In this document: in pieces, positions 42,430 through 50,169 of the stretch | Layout: every line of letters starts with the position of its first letter | Numbering within the stretch: position 1 is the stretch's first letter | Origin: Flavobacterium sufflavum | GTDB taxonomy: Bacteria > Bacteroidota > Bacteroidia > Flavobacteriales > Flavobacteriaceae | DNA: 64,000 nt | Reading direction: 5' to 3' | Assembly: GCF_004016525.1 (NCBI RefSeq) | Contig: NZ_SACJ01000005.1 | Coordinates: 124,001-188,000, forward strand | The notes under the pieces: generated by a model | What the model saw: only the letters and a program-made list of their open reading frames with translations | Database searches by the model: none | What the model was told of the DNA's origin: nothing | Made by a program: the position numbers and the translations under genes

Positions 42430-44397
42430 TTGAGTAAGACTAAAAATTCTGGTGCAGGCTTTGTAGATCCTGACTTTTTTTCAAGAGAAAATTTAATACT
42501 TAATATACGTAATTTAAGTTATCTGCCAAGATGGATTGTTGTGGGTATTGATTTAATCGTACTCATAGCCAGTTTTTTGTTTACAAAATTGATTATTAAC
42601 GGTGTAGGTTTACATTATATCAGTTTTGAGAACAAAATACCTTATGTCTGTTTTTTGATAGGGATGAATGTTTTCTCCTTTTGGGTTTTTAGAACTTACG
42701 CAGGAATCATCAGGCATTCTTCTTATACCGATGCCATAAAGTTATTGTTTTCCCAAATTTCAGTCTTAGTCTTTTTTGTTACTTTAAATTTTGTTTTTCA
42801 ATTGTTTTATGGATACAAAATTTATCTGAACACAGCACTTTTTATTAATATGGTGCTTTCTTTTTGCGGTTTGTTCATGTATCGTGTAGTAATCAAACAA
42901 GTTTTTGAACATTTTTTTTCGGAAAGGAATGATGTCAAATTGCCTAGGACGATTATTTATGGAACAGATGCCAATGCACTTTCGGTAGCAAAGGCTTTAA
43001 AATTAGAAGTGCCTACCCGATTCAAAATTGTCGGATTTGTAGATAAGAACAGTCAGAATTCATCTAAGAGAATGATGGATTTACCTATTCTAATCCAGAA
43101 AAAAAAGCTTCCTACCCTGATGCGTTCTATAGGTGCCGAGGGTGTGATTATTGCCGATAAAAGTTTATCAAAGGAAGAGCGATTGGTTATTGTTGAACAA
43201 TGTTTAGAATTCAATTACAAGGTATATATTGTTCCTTTAATTACCGATTGGGAAAATCAAAAAGAGATTTCTCAAAAAGTAAAAAGTATCCAAATTGAAG
43301 ATTTATTGGATAGAAAACCTATTGTTTTAGATGGTAAAGCAATTTCGAAACAGCTAAAAGACAAAACTGTTTTAATTACCGGAGCTGCAGGATCTATAGG
43401 TAGTGAAATAGTCAGACAGGTAATACTTTTTAAACCTAAAAAAATTGTTGCAGTAGACCAAGCTGAAACTCCTTTACATAATTTGTGTTTGGAGTTAAAC
43501 AATTTGGATACTCCTGTTGATATTGTAACAGTAGTAGCCGATATTAGGAATAAAGATGCTATGAGTATTGTTTTTAGTCATTATCAGCCGGAAGTGGTTT
43601 ATCATGCCGCAGCTTATAAGCATGTGCCTTTAATGGAAGCCAATCCTTCACAAGCCATTCTGACTAATGTTGAAGGAACTAAAAATATAGCTGATTTGGC
43701 ATGCCTATTCAAAGTAAAGAGTTTTGTTATGGTTTCTACTGATAAAGCCGTAAATCCTAGTAATGTAATGGGAGCCAGTAAGCGTATTGCTGAGAAATAC
43801 GTACAGTCTTTACAGTTAAAATCCAATGCTGACAGAAATGCTAAGAGTACTAAGTTTATTACCACGCGATTCGGTAATGTTTTAGGTTCTAATGGTTCAG
43901 TAGTGCCTTTGTTTACCAAACAAATTGCTGCTGGAGGCCCTATAACAATCACCCATCCTGAAATTATCAGATATTTCATGACCATTCCTGAGGCTTGCCA
44001 GTTGGTTTTAGAGGCAGGTGCTATGGGTAAAGGAGGAGAAATCTACATCTTTGATATGGGGAAACCAGTTAAGATTATCGATCTGGCTCGAAAAATGATT
44101 AAACTTGCCGGTTTCATTCCCGATGAAGATATTAAAATAAAGATTGTAGGTTTGCGACCAGGTGAAAAGTTGTATGAAGAACTGTTGAATGATACTTCAA
44201 AAACAATTCCGACCCACCATCATAAAATTATGATTGCCGAAGAAATTCAGGAAGAATTTGAAATTCTGCACGATGAAATAGAAGAACTTATTACCATTTC
44301 TAATTTTCATAAAAAAGACGCTATTGTAGCTAAAATGAAGAAGATTGTTCCTGAGTTCAAGAGTATGAATTCAACTTATGAGGTACTGGATAAATAA
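42430..44397 (+). CDS. wbpM: WbpM/CapD/PglF-like UDP-N-acetylhexosamine 4,6-dehydratase
   Basis: The 655-residue protein has four N-terminal membrane helices (about 38-155), a first nucleotide-binding-like domain (TIIYGTDANALSVAKAL near 177), and a catalytic Rossmann domain. That domain has KTVLITGAAGSIGSEIVRQV near 312, YHAAAYKHVPLMEANPSQA near 394 and VSTDKAVNPSNVMGASKRIAEKY near 437. This is the membrane-bound type that makes UDP-4-keto-6-deoxy-GlcNAc, the precursor of QuiNAc, FucNAc and bacillosamine. Start is TTG at 42430, since no in-frame ATG precedes the conserved N-terminus. The aminotransferase just upstream and the reductase at 30673 are candidate users of its product. Confidence 0.93.
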   Translation: MSKTKNSGAGFVDPDFFSRENLILNIRNLSYLPRWIVVGIDLIVLIASFLFTKLIINGVGLHYISFENKIPYVCFLIGMNVFSFWVFRTYAGIIRHSSYTDAIKLLFSQISVLVFFVTLNFVFQLFYGYKIYLNTALFINMVLSFCGLFMYRVVIKQVFEHFFSERNDVKLPRTIIYGTDANALSVAKALKLEVPTRFKIVGFVDKNSQNSSKRMMDLPILIQKKKLPTLMRSIGAEGVIIADKSLSKEERLVIVEQCLEFNYKVYIVPLITDWENQKEISQKVKSIQIEDLLDRKPIVLDGKAISKQLKDKTVLITGAAGSIGSEIVRQVILFKPKKIVAVDQAETPLHNLCLELNNLDTPVDIVTVVADIRNKDAMSIVFSHYQPEVVYHAAAYKHVPLMEANPSQAILTNVEGTKNIADLACLFKVKSFVMVSTDKAVNPSNVMGASKRIAEKYVQSLQLKSNADRNAKSTKFITTRFGNVLGSNGSVVPLFTKQIAAGGPITITHPEIIRYFMTIPEACQLVLEAGAMGKGGEIYIFDMGKPVKIIDLARKMIKLAGFIPDEDIKIKIVGLRPGEKLYEELLNDTSKTIPTHHHKIMIAEEIQEEFEILHDEIEELITISNFHKKDAIVAKMKKIVPEFKSMNSTYEVLDK

Positions 44398-44750
44398 GTT
44401 GCTAAGTGTTTTTTAACCACAAAGTCCACAAAGCTTTTCGCGAAGTTTACTAAGTTTTGTCGATAAAGATTTTAAAAAATAATTTACGTCCCGATAGCTA
44501 TCGGGATTGCGGCGGAAATATTTAACCACAAAATTTACAAAGCATTTCACAAAGTCTTTTATATATTTTAAAACCATATAAGAGATTTAAAATAATTTAG
44601 TTTTAGACTTATATGTACTTTTAAGTAAACTATTTTCAAAGTTAATAAAAAACTTATATGACTTATATGGTGAAAAATTAACCGCATAAGTCGCAAAAGT
44701 ATAACCACAAAGATTTTAAAAAATAATTCGAGTATTCGTGGCTGATTTTT
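44398..44750. repeat. Gap with AACCACAAAG repeats and a palindrome
   Basis: No gene is visible. TTAACCACAAAGTCCACAAA with TTTTCGCGAAGTTTACTAAG (44413), TTTAACCACAAAATTTACAA with AGCATTTCACAAAG (44519), TTAACCGCATAAGTCGCAAA (44679) and ATAACCACAAAG (44700) form a fourth repeat family. The palindrome TCCCGATAGCTATCGGGA lies at 44489-44506. The gap separates convergent genes, the WbpM-like gene and the phosphatase. Confidence 0.75.
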
Positions 44751-45491
44751 TTAATTCAATTTAAAAAACTGATTATTCGCAATAACTTCTTTCAGCGGAC
44801 TCAAATCTTTTATTTTTACTTTTTGATCAAAGGCTTTAATGTGATTATCGTGATGCACATCAGAGCCTACATAATCATACATTCCTTTTTTTAGTAGTTG
44901 TTCTGCTATTTTAGCAATATTCTCCCCATAATAACCTACTACAGCCAGCAAGTTGAGTTGAAATAAACAGCCCGCTTTTTTGAGCTTCCCGTATTCATTA
45001 AAATTTTTATGATAAAATAAATAACGTTCCGGATGTGCCAAAACGGGAATGTAACCTGCTATTTGTAAGTCAAATAATATCGAGTACAGTTGGATAGGAG
45101 CGTTGATATATGACATTTCTACTAGCACATAATTATCCTTCAGAGTCAATAAATCATGTGATTGAAACAAACTGACAAACTGATCATCCATTAAATATTC
45201 TGCCGCAGCCTGAAAAGGCATATCGATATTGTTTTTTCTCAGTTCGAGTATCGTATTGTTCTTATTTGCGATAATTTGCTCATCGGTATTCTCCCAAACA
45301 TACTGAATAATATGTGGGGTAGTAATTATTTGCGTTATTCCGATTTTTTGTAACGCCTGAGTTAAACGCAAAGAATCTTCAAAAGTTTTTGCCCCATCAT
45401 CAATTCCTGGCAGAAGATGAGAATGGATATCAACGTGATTATTGGGGATAAGATCCTTAAGAAGCGGTTTGGATTTGAAAAGTGTAAGCAT
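44751..45491 (-). CDS. ywqE: PHP-type tyrosine-protein phosphatase (CpsB/YwqE family)
   Basis: On the minus strand, the 246-residue product carries the PHP metal motif DIHSHLLPGIDDGAKTFEDS near residue 21, TTPHIIQYVW near 57, VEMSYINAPIQL near 123 and AHPERYLFY near 155, with GSDVHHDNH near 212. These are the histidine and aspartate ligands of CpsB/Wzh phosphatases, which remove phosphate from tyrosine-rich tails of polysaccharide kinases. The likely target is the kinase at 3298, about 40 kb away. It is the only polysaccharide-related gene on the minus strand, so it is expressed separately. Confidence 0.92.
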   Translation of the reverse strand: MLTLFKSKPLLKDLIPNNHVDIHSHLLPGIDDGAKTFEDSLRLTQALQKIGITQIITTPHIIQYVWENTDEQIIANKNNTILELRKNNIDMPFQAAAEYLMDDQFVSLFQSHDLLTLKDNYVLVEMSYINAPIQLYSILFDLQIAGYIPVLAHPERYLFYHKNFNEYGKLKKAGCLFQLNLLAVVGYYGENIAKIAEQLLKKGMYDYVGSDVHHDNHIKAFDQKVKIKDLSPLKEVIANNQFFKLN

Positions 45492-45716
45492 ATTGTAAAT
45501 ATAGGAAAAAGAAGTTAGAAGTTGGAGGAGGGAAGTTAGAAGTGACAGTCAGCAGAATTTAGAATACAGAACGCAGTCGAGTTTGTCAACTCGAGCGGAG
45601 TCGAGAGGCACAACTCACAACTCACAACCCATAACTCACAACAGACAACGTTTAATAAAGTAGAATTTTACTATAGTAAAAGCTTTTTTGACCATATTTT
45701 TATGTTGCTGGTCGGT
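45492..45716. repeat. Repeat-rich divergent spacer
   Basis: GAAGTTAGAAGT units (45510-45545), a CGAGTTTGTCAACTCG palindrome and CTCGAGCGGAGTCGAGAGGCA near 45573-45605, and CACAACTCACAACTCACAAC type heptamer units (45606-45650) fill the spacer between the divergent phosphatase and ABC permease genes. No gene is seen. Confidence 0.72.
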
Positions 45717-45724
45717 TATATTTG
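45717..45724 (+). promoter_or_regulatory. Candidate -7 promoter box for the ABC-transporter operon
   Basis: TATATTTG matches TAnnTTTG, 62 bases before the permease ATG. TTG at 45688 is about 26 bases upstream, which is longer than usual. Position in a divergent spacer supports a promoter here. Confidence 0.4.
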
Positions 45725-45786
45725 GTTAGACTAATGATAGGGTAGTATATTTAACCATATAATTCGATAAAGGCTTGTAGTATAAA

Positions 45787-46656
45787 ATGGAACAAACAGA
45801 TAAATATGAAGAGGATTGGTTGTTTGAAATCACACCCAAGAACAGATTTTTCTCGTTTAATCTCAAAGAAGTCTGGCAGTACCGTGATTTGTTGTTGCTA
45901 TTTGTGAAACGGGACGTGGTAACAGTATACAAACAAACGGTTTTGGGACCACTTTGGTATTTGATTCAGCCTTTGTTTACTTCGATTACTTTTACCATTA
46001 TCTTTAATACTGTGGCGGGTATCGAAACCGGAACTGTGCCGCCTTTTTTGTTTAATCTGGCCGGAATCACAGTGTGGAACTATTTCACAGCCTGTCTCAA
46101 CGGAACTTCTAATACTTTTGCGTCTAATGCAGGCATTTTTGGGAAAGTATATTTTCCAAGGCTGATTGTGCCGCTCTCGGTGGTGATTTCCAATTTGTTG
46201 AAGTTTGGAATCCAGTTTTTTATTTTCATTGCTTTTTATCTTTATTTTTATTGTAGCGGAGCGGCCATAAGTCTCAATCCTTTGGTGCTATTCTTCCCTT
46301 TTTTAGTAGTTATGATGGGGATTTTAGGCTTGGGTTTAGGGATGATTATTTCGTCATTGGTGACTAAATACCGTGATTTTAGCTATTTAATTGGATTTGG
46401 AGTTCAATTATTGATGTATCTTTCTGCGGTGGTGTATCCTATGGCACTGATTTCTGAAAAAATGCCTAAATACGCCTGGTTGATTCATTACAATCCTTTG
46501 GCTTATATAATTGAAACCGCCCGATATTTATTATTAGATATTGGTCAGATTTCAATTCCAGGTTTGGCTTATACTTTTGTGTTAATCATTTTGTTGTTCT
46601 TTATAGGATTGCTTATTTTTAATCGAACAGAGAAAAATTTTATTGATACGGTGTAG
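45787..46656 (+). CDS. wzm: ABC-type polysaccharide exporter permease (Wzm)
   Basis: The 289-residue protein has a soluble N-terminus (FSFNLKEVWQYRDLLLLFVKRDVVTVYKQTVLGPLWYLIQP) typical of ABC-2 polysaccharide permeases, then six hydrophobic segments. VYFPRLIVPLSVVISNLLKF near 116 and VTKYRDFSYLIGFGVQLLMY near 192 are conserved landmarks of the O-antigen/teichoic acid group. With the ATPase at 47150 it should export a complete undecaprenyl-linked glycan across the inner membrane. It opens a second polysaccharide cluster that does not use the Wzx/Wzy route. A repeat-framed passenger gene separates it from its ATPase. Confidence 0.94.
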   Translation: MEQTDKYEEDWLFEITPKNRFFSFNLKEVWQYRDLLLLFVKRDVVTVYKQTVLGPLWYLIQPLFTSITFTIIFNTVAGIETGTVPPFLFNLAGITVWNYFTACLNGTSNTFASNAGIFGKVYFPRLIVPLSVVISNLLKFGIQFFIFIAFYLYFYCSGAAISLNPLVLFFPFLVVMMGILGLGLGMIISSLVTKYRDFSYLIGFGVQLLMYLSAVVYPMALISEKMPKYAWLIHYNPLAYIIETARYLLLDIGQISIPGLAYTFVLIILLFFIGLLIFNRTEKNFIDTV

Positions 46657-46663
46657 AAACAGT

Positions 46664-46707
46664 TGTGAGTTCTTAGAAGTCTTACAACCCATAACTCAAA
46701 ACATAAA
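46664..46707. repeat. Heptamer-type hairpin 5' of second four-helix-bundle gene
   Basis: GTTGTGAGTTCTTAGAAG is followed by TCTTACAACCCATAACTC, which can pair back. It sits directly before the ATG at 46711. Confidence 0.75.
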
Positions 46708-46710
46708 AAA

Positions 46711-47085
46711 ATGAGTGATTTTAAAAGCTATAAAGATTTAGATATTTACAATAATGGTATGAACCTGTTCTTAGCATTACATCCACAGACTTTAAAATTA
46801 CCTAAATACGAATTGTATGAATTGGGTAGCCAACTCAGACGTTCATCTGATAGTGTGGTTTCTAATATTGTTGAAGGATATGGTAGAAGAAAATATAAAG
46901 CAGATTTTATTCGGTTTTTAGTTTTTTCACATGCCAGTTGTTTAGAAACAATCAATCATATTTTTAAAATCCCACAATTATATAGTGAATTGAAAGGTGA
47001 TTTTGAACCTTTTATTCAATATTATGAACATTTAGGAGGTAAGATTTTTAATTTTATCAGTTACGTTGAAAAGAATTGGAAGTAG
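46711..47085 (+). CDS. Four-helix-bundle protein (23S rRNA-intervening-sequence type), intact copy
   Basis: The 124-residue product reads MSDFKSYKDLDIYNNGMNLF then LKLPKYELYELGSQLRRSSD and SVVSNIVEGYGRRKYKADFI, the full family pattern. HASCLETINHIF and GGKIFNFISYVEKNWK complete the third and fourth helices. It is intact where the copy at 7218 has a frameshift. Function is unknown. It lies between wzm and wzt, two genes that are normally adjacent, and both sides carry GTTGTGAG-type repeats, which marks it as an inserted passenger. Confidence 0.87.
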   Translation: MSDFKSYKDLDIYNNGMNLFLALHPQTLKLPKYELYELGSQLRRSSDSVVSNIVEGYGRRKYKADFIRFLVFSHASCLETINHIFKIPQLYSELKGDFEPFIQYYEHLGGKIFNFISYVEKNWK

Positions 47086-47089
47086 AAAC

Positions 47090-47182
47090 TATGAGTTGTG
47101 AGTTTTTATTAGTCTCACAACTCACAACTCACAAAAAATAATATAAAGTATGTCCCACAACCCACAACTCACAACTCACAAC
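47090..47182. repeat. Heptamer-type repeat running into the wzt coding region
   Basis: GAGTTGTGAG (about 47094) and CTCACAACTCACAACTCACA (47114) form a hairpin around TTTTTATTAGT. After AAAAAATAATATAAAGT the array resumes as CCCACAACCCACAACTCACA (47154) beyond the ATG at 47150. The second half is therefore translated. Confidence 0.85.
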
Positions 47183-48448
47183 AGAGATATTATTCTAAAA
47201 GCCGAAAATATTTCTAAACAATACCGACTGGGGGTAGTAGGGACAGGTACGCTGACTCACGACTTAAATCGATGGTGGCATCGCATTCGTGGGAAAGAAG
47301 ATCCATATTTGAAGATTGGAGAAACTAATGACCGTACTACTAAAGGCGAAAGTGATTATGTATGGGCTTTGCAGGATATTAATTTTGAGGTAGAGCGTGG
47401 AGAGGTCTTGGGAATTATCGGTAAAAACGGAGCCGGAAAATCTACCTTGCTAAAAATACTTTCTAAGGTGACCGCTCCTACTACGGGAACCATCAAGTCA
47501 CGTGGACGTATTGCATCGTTACTGGAAGTAGGAACCGGTTTTAATGGCGAATTAACGGGACGTGAAAATGTGTATCTTAACGGCGCCATTCTGGGAATGA
47601 CCAAAAAAGAAATTACCGCTAAACTTGATGAAATTATTGATTTCTCGGGTTGTGAACGTTACATTGATACACCAGTAAAGAGATATAGTTCTGGAATGAC
47701 AGTTCGTCTCGCTTTTGCGGTAGCCGCCTTCCTGGAACCTGAAATTTTAGTAATTGATGAGGTGTTGGCCGTGGGAGATGCCGAGTTTCAAAAAAAAGCC
47801 ATTGGCAAGATGCAGGATATTTCTAAAGGTGAAGGAAGGACAGTGTTGTTTGTGAGCCATAATATGGCAGCGGTGAAGAGCTTGTGTACAAGGGGAATAG
47901 TTTTGGAGCATGGGAAGGTGGTTTTTGAGGGGGGGATTGAAAATGCAGTAAGTTACTATTTGAGTGGATCAAATGTAGGTTCATTAAGTAGTAAAAAATT
48001 TGACAATGAATTTGATAAAGAGATTTTTAGACTTAATGAAATAAGCTTAAAAGGTGAAAATGAAAATAGAGTTATAGCGGAAGATACTGTTATTGATCTT
48101 GTCACAGATATAACTTTTAAAAGTGAGGATGCACATAGATATCACTTAACCTATCATCTGTATAATGAATTGGGAGAAGCTATGTTTTCATTCCACCATT
48201 CATTTGATGATTCTGTGATTTTAAAAAAAGGGGAAAATTTGATTAGCTGTAAATTTCCAAAACATTTTTTTCAGCCGGGTAATTTTAGCTTGTCACTTTT
48301 TGTTGTTGAAGATAAAAAAAGTTTTGTATTTTCAGAAAGTGATATTATCACCTTTACCGTTGTTGATGGAAAGAGGGATTTAGGTGTCTATATGGGCAGA
48401 GAGCCAGGATCCATAAAACCACAGTTTGAGTGGTCTTTAAAAAATTAA
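47150..48448 (+). CDS. wzt: ABC-type polysaccharide exporter ATPase with C-terminal cargo domain (Wzt)
   Basis: The 432-residue protein energises export by the permease at 45787. Walker A GKNGAGKST lies near residue 91, YSSGMTVRLAFA signature near 179 and Walker B ILVIDEVLAVGD near 199. ISKQYRLGVVGTGTLTHDLN near 22 is typical of the O-antigen subgroup. Residues from about 285 form an extra beta-rich domain (FRLNEISLKGENENRVI, FHHSFDDSVILKKGENL), matching Wzt-C modules that recognise the glycan end. The first 11 residues, MSHNPQLTTHN, are encoded by intergenic repeat sequence. No alternative ATG, GTG or TTG start lies between them and the conserved RDIILKAENISKQY. Confidence 0.93.
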   Translation: MSHNPQLTTHNRDIILKAENISKQYRLGVVGTGTLTHDLNRWWHRIRGKEDPYLKIGETNDRTTKGESDYVWALQDINFEVERGEVLGIIGKNGAGKSTLLKILSKVTAPTTGTIKSRGRIASLLEVGTGFNGELTGRENVYLNGAILGMTKKEITAKLDEIIDFSGCERYIDTPVKRYSSGMTVRLAFAVAAFLEPEILVIDEVLAVGDAEFQKKAIGKMQDISKGEGRTVLFVSHNMAAVKSLCTRGIVLEHGKVVFEGGIENAVSYYLSGSNVGSLSSKKFDNEFDKEIFRLNEISLKGENENRVIAEDTVIDLVTDITFKSEDAHRYHLTYHLYNELGEAMFSFHHSFDDSVILKKGENLISCKFPKHFFQPGNFSLSLFVVEDKKSFVFSESDIITFTVVDGKRDLGVYMGREPGSIKPQFEWSLKN

Positions 48449-48450
48449 TT

Positions 48451-49527
48451 ATGATTAACGTAACCAAAACTTTTTTTCCACCGATAGAAGAGTATAACAA
48501 GCAAATAAAAAGGGCTTGGGATAATCAATGGCTTACGAATAGAGGGGAATTGGTATTGGAACTGGAAGAAAAGTTAAAACAATATTTAACCGTTTCTAAT
48601 ATTATCATTACTACCAATGGAACTATTCCATTGCAGATTGCCTTGAAATTATTGGGTAATAATGGAGAAATTATAACGACACCTTTTAGTTATGTAGCGG
48701 GTACAGCGGCAATTGTTTGGCAAAATAGCACACCTGTTTTTGTAGACATTCATCCTGAGTATTTGACGATTGATGAAACTAAAATTGAAGCAGCGATTAC
48801 TGATAAAACGACGGCTATTTTGGCGACACATGTTTTTGGAAATCCTTGCCATGTTGAGGCTATAGAAAATATTGCACAAAAATATAATTTAAAAGTGATT
48901 TATGATGCGGCACATTGTTTTGGAGTAAAATATAAAGAGCAATCTATTTTTGATTATGGAGATGTAAGTACCTGTAGTTTTCATGCTACCAAGCTTTTTC
49001 ATACAGGCGAAGGCGGAGCAATGTTTACAAATGATACTAATTTACGACATCAATTGTTTTACAGTCATAATTTCGGGCATAACGGGCCTTTGGCTTTTCA
49101 TGGTCTAGGAATTAATGCTAAAATGTCTGAATTGCAAGCGGCTATGGGATTGGCAGTTTTGCCTTATATGGAGACTATAATTGCAGGTAGAAAAAAAGTA
49201 ATCAATTATTATAATGGGTATCTTGATTTTTCAAAGCTGAAGGCTTTAAAAATAAGAGAAAACACACATTGGAATTATAGTTATTATCCTGTTATTTTTG
49301 AAACCGAAGTGCAATTACTTAAGGTATTACAACAGTTAAAAGAATACAAAATCATGCCGAGACGGTATTTTTATCCTGCACTGAATACACTTCATTATGT
49401 TTCCAGTGTTCCAATGCCTATTTCAGAAAGTATTGCATCAAGGATAATGTGTTTGCCTTTGTACGTAGATTTATCAGAAGAAGAATTGAAAAAAATTTCT
49501 CAAATAATAAATACAAGTATATGTTAA
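48451..49527 (+). CDS. DegT-type sugar aminotransferase
   Basis: From ATG 48451 the product is 358 residues, opening MINVTKTFFPPIEEYNKQIK; an upstream GTG in frame would only lengthen the overlap with wzt. It has IIITTNGTIPLQIALKLLG near 49 and TPFSYVAGTAAIVWQNSTPV near 72. YDAAHCFGVKYKEQSIFDYG lies near 151 and the PLP lysine is Lys181 in CSFHATKLFHTGEGGAMF. Members with SFHATK and NFGHNG act on dTDP- or UDP-4-keto sugars. The overlapping acetyltransferase downstream suggests a dTDP-4-acetamido-4,6-dideoxyhexose, using RfbA/RfbB product; the exact sugar is not fixed. Confidence 0.88.
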   Translation: MINVTKTFFPPIEEYNKQIKRAWDNQWLTNRGELVLELEEKLKQYLTVSNIIITTNGTIPLQIALKLLGNNGEIITTPFSYVAGTAAIVWQNSTPVFVDIHPEYLTIDETKIEAAITDKTTAILATHVFGNPCHVEAIENIAQKYNLKVIYDAAHCFGVKYKEQSIFDYGDVSTCSFHATKLFHTGEGGAMFTNDTNLRHQLFYSHNFGHNGPLAFHGLGINAKMSELQAAMGLAVLPYMETIIAGRKKVINYYNGYLDFSKLKALKIRENTHWNYSYYPVIFETEVQLLKVLQQLKEYKIMPRRYFYPALNTLHYVSSVPMPISESIASRIMCLPLYVDLSEEELKKISQIINTSIC

Positions 49528-50168
49528 TTGTAGGAGCCAAAGGATTTGCGAAAGAAGTTTTAGAAGTAGTACATCAATTAAACGATTTAGAAAATTTGGT
49601 GTTTTATGATGATGTGAATACAGATATACCAGAAAAATTATTTGGACGATTTCCTGTTTTAAGAAATCTTGAACAGGCAGCAAATTATTTTAAAGCTTAC
49701 GATAATCGTTTTACAATAGGAATTGGAAATCCAGTTTTAAGAAGGACGTTATTAGATAAGTTTGAGGCAATAGGAGGTGTGTTTTTAAGTACAATAAGTC
49801 CATTAGCACGAATCGGAAATTTTGGGAACACTATTGAAGATGGGTGTAATATTATGACAGGAACAGTAATTACATCTGATATTGTTATTAGAAAAGGAAC
49901 ATTAATTAATTTAAATTGCACTGTAGGACACGATAGTCTAATAGGGAATTTTGTAGAGATGTCGCCAGGAGTACATGTTTCAGGAAATTGTATAATTGGT
50001 GATTATTCTGTATTGGGGACTAACGTGACAGTTTTACCAAAAGTGAAAATCGGAAAAAATGTTATTGTAGGTGCTGGTTCTGTCGTTACTAAAGATGTAC
50101 CAGATAATAGTTTGATAGTAGGAGTACCGGCTGTTATTAAAAAAGAATTAATCCCTTTAGAATTTTAA
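49521..50168 (+). CDS. Left-handed beta-helix sugar acetyltransferase (NeuD/PglD-like)
   Basis: ATG 49521 gives 215 residues from MLIVGAKGFAKEVLEVVHQL; an upstream start at 49449 would overlap the preceding gene by about 80 bases without family support. The N-terminal half resembles a small Rossmann unit (LIVGAKGFAKEV). The second half is built of hexapeptide repeats (INLNCTVGHDSLIGN, GVHVSGNCIIGDYSVLGTN, VIVGAGSVVTKDVPDNSLIV). The histidine in VGHD is the expected base. It should N-acetylate (or O-acetylate) the amino sugar made by the overlapping aminotransferase, using acetyl-CoA. Confidence 0.88.
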   Translation: MLIVGAKGFAKEVLEVVHQLNDLENLVFYDDVNTDIPEKLFGRFPVLRNLEQAANYFKAYDNRFTIGIGNPVLRRTLLDKFEAIGGVFLSTISPLARIGNFGNTIEDGCNIMTGTVITSDIVIRKGTLINLNCTVGHDSLIGNFVEMSPGVHVSGNCIIGDYSVLGTNVTVLPKVKIGKNVIVGAGSVVTKDVPDNSLIVGVPAVIKKELIPLEF

Positions 50169-50169
50169 G

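Noticed and set aside
1151..47182. Insertion sequences behind the dispersed repeats
   Set aside because: No transposase or integrase reading frame of any size was found in the window, so the repeats are not annotated as autonomous elements.
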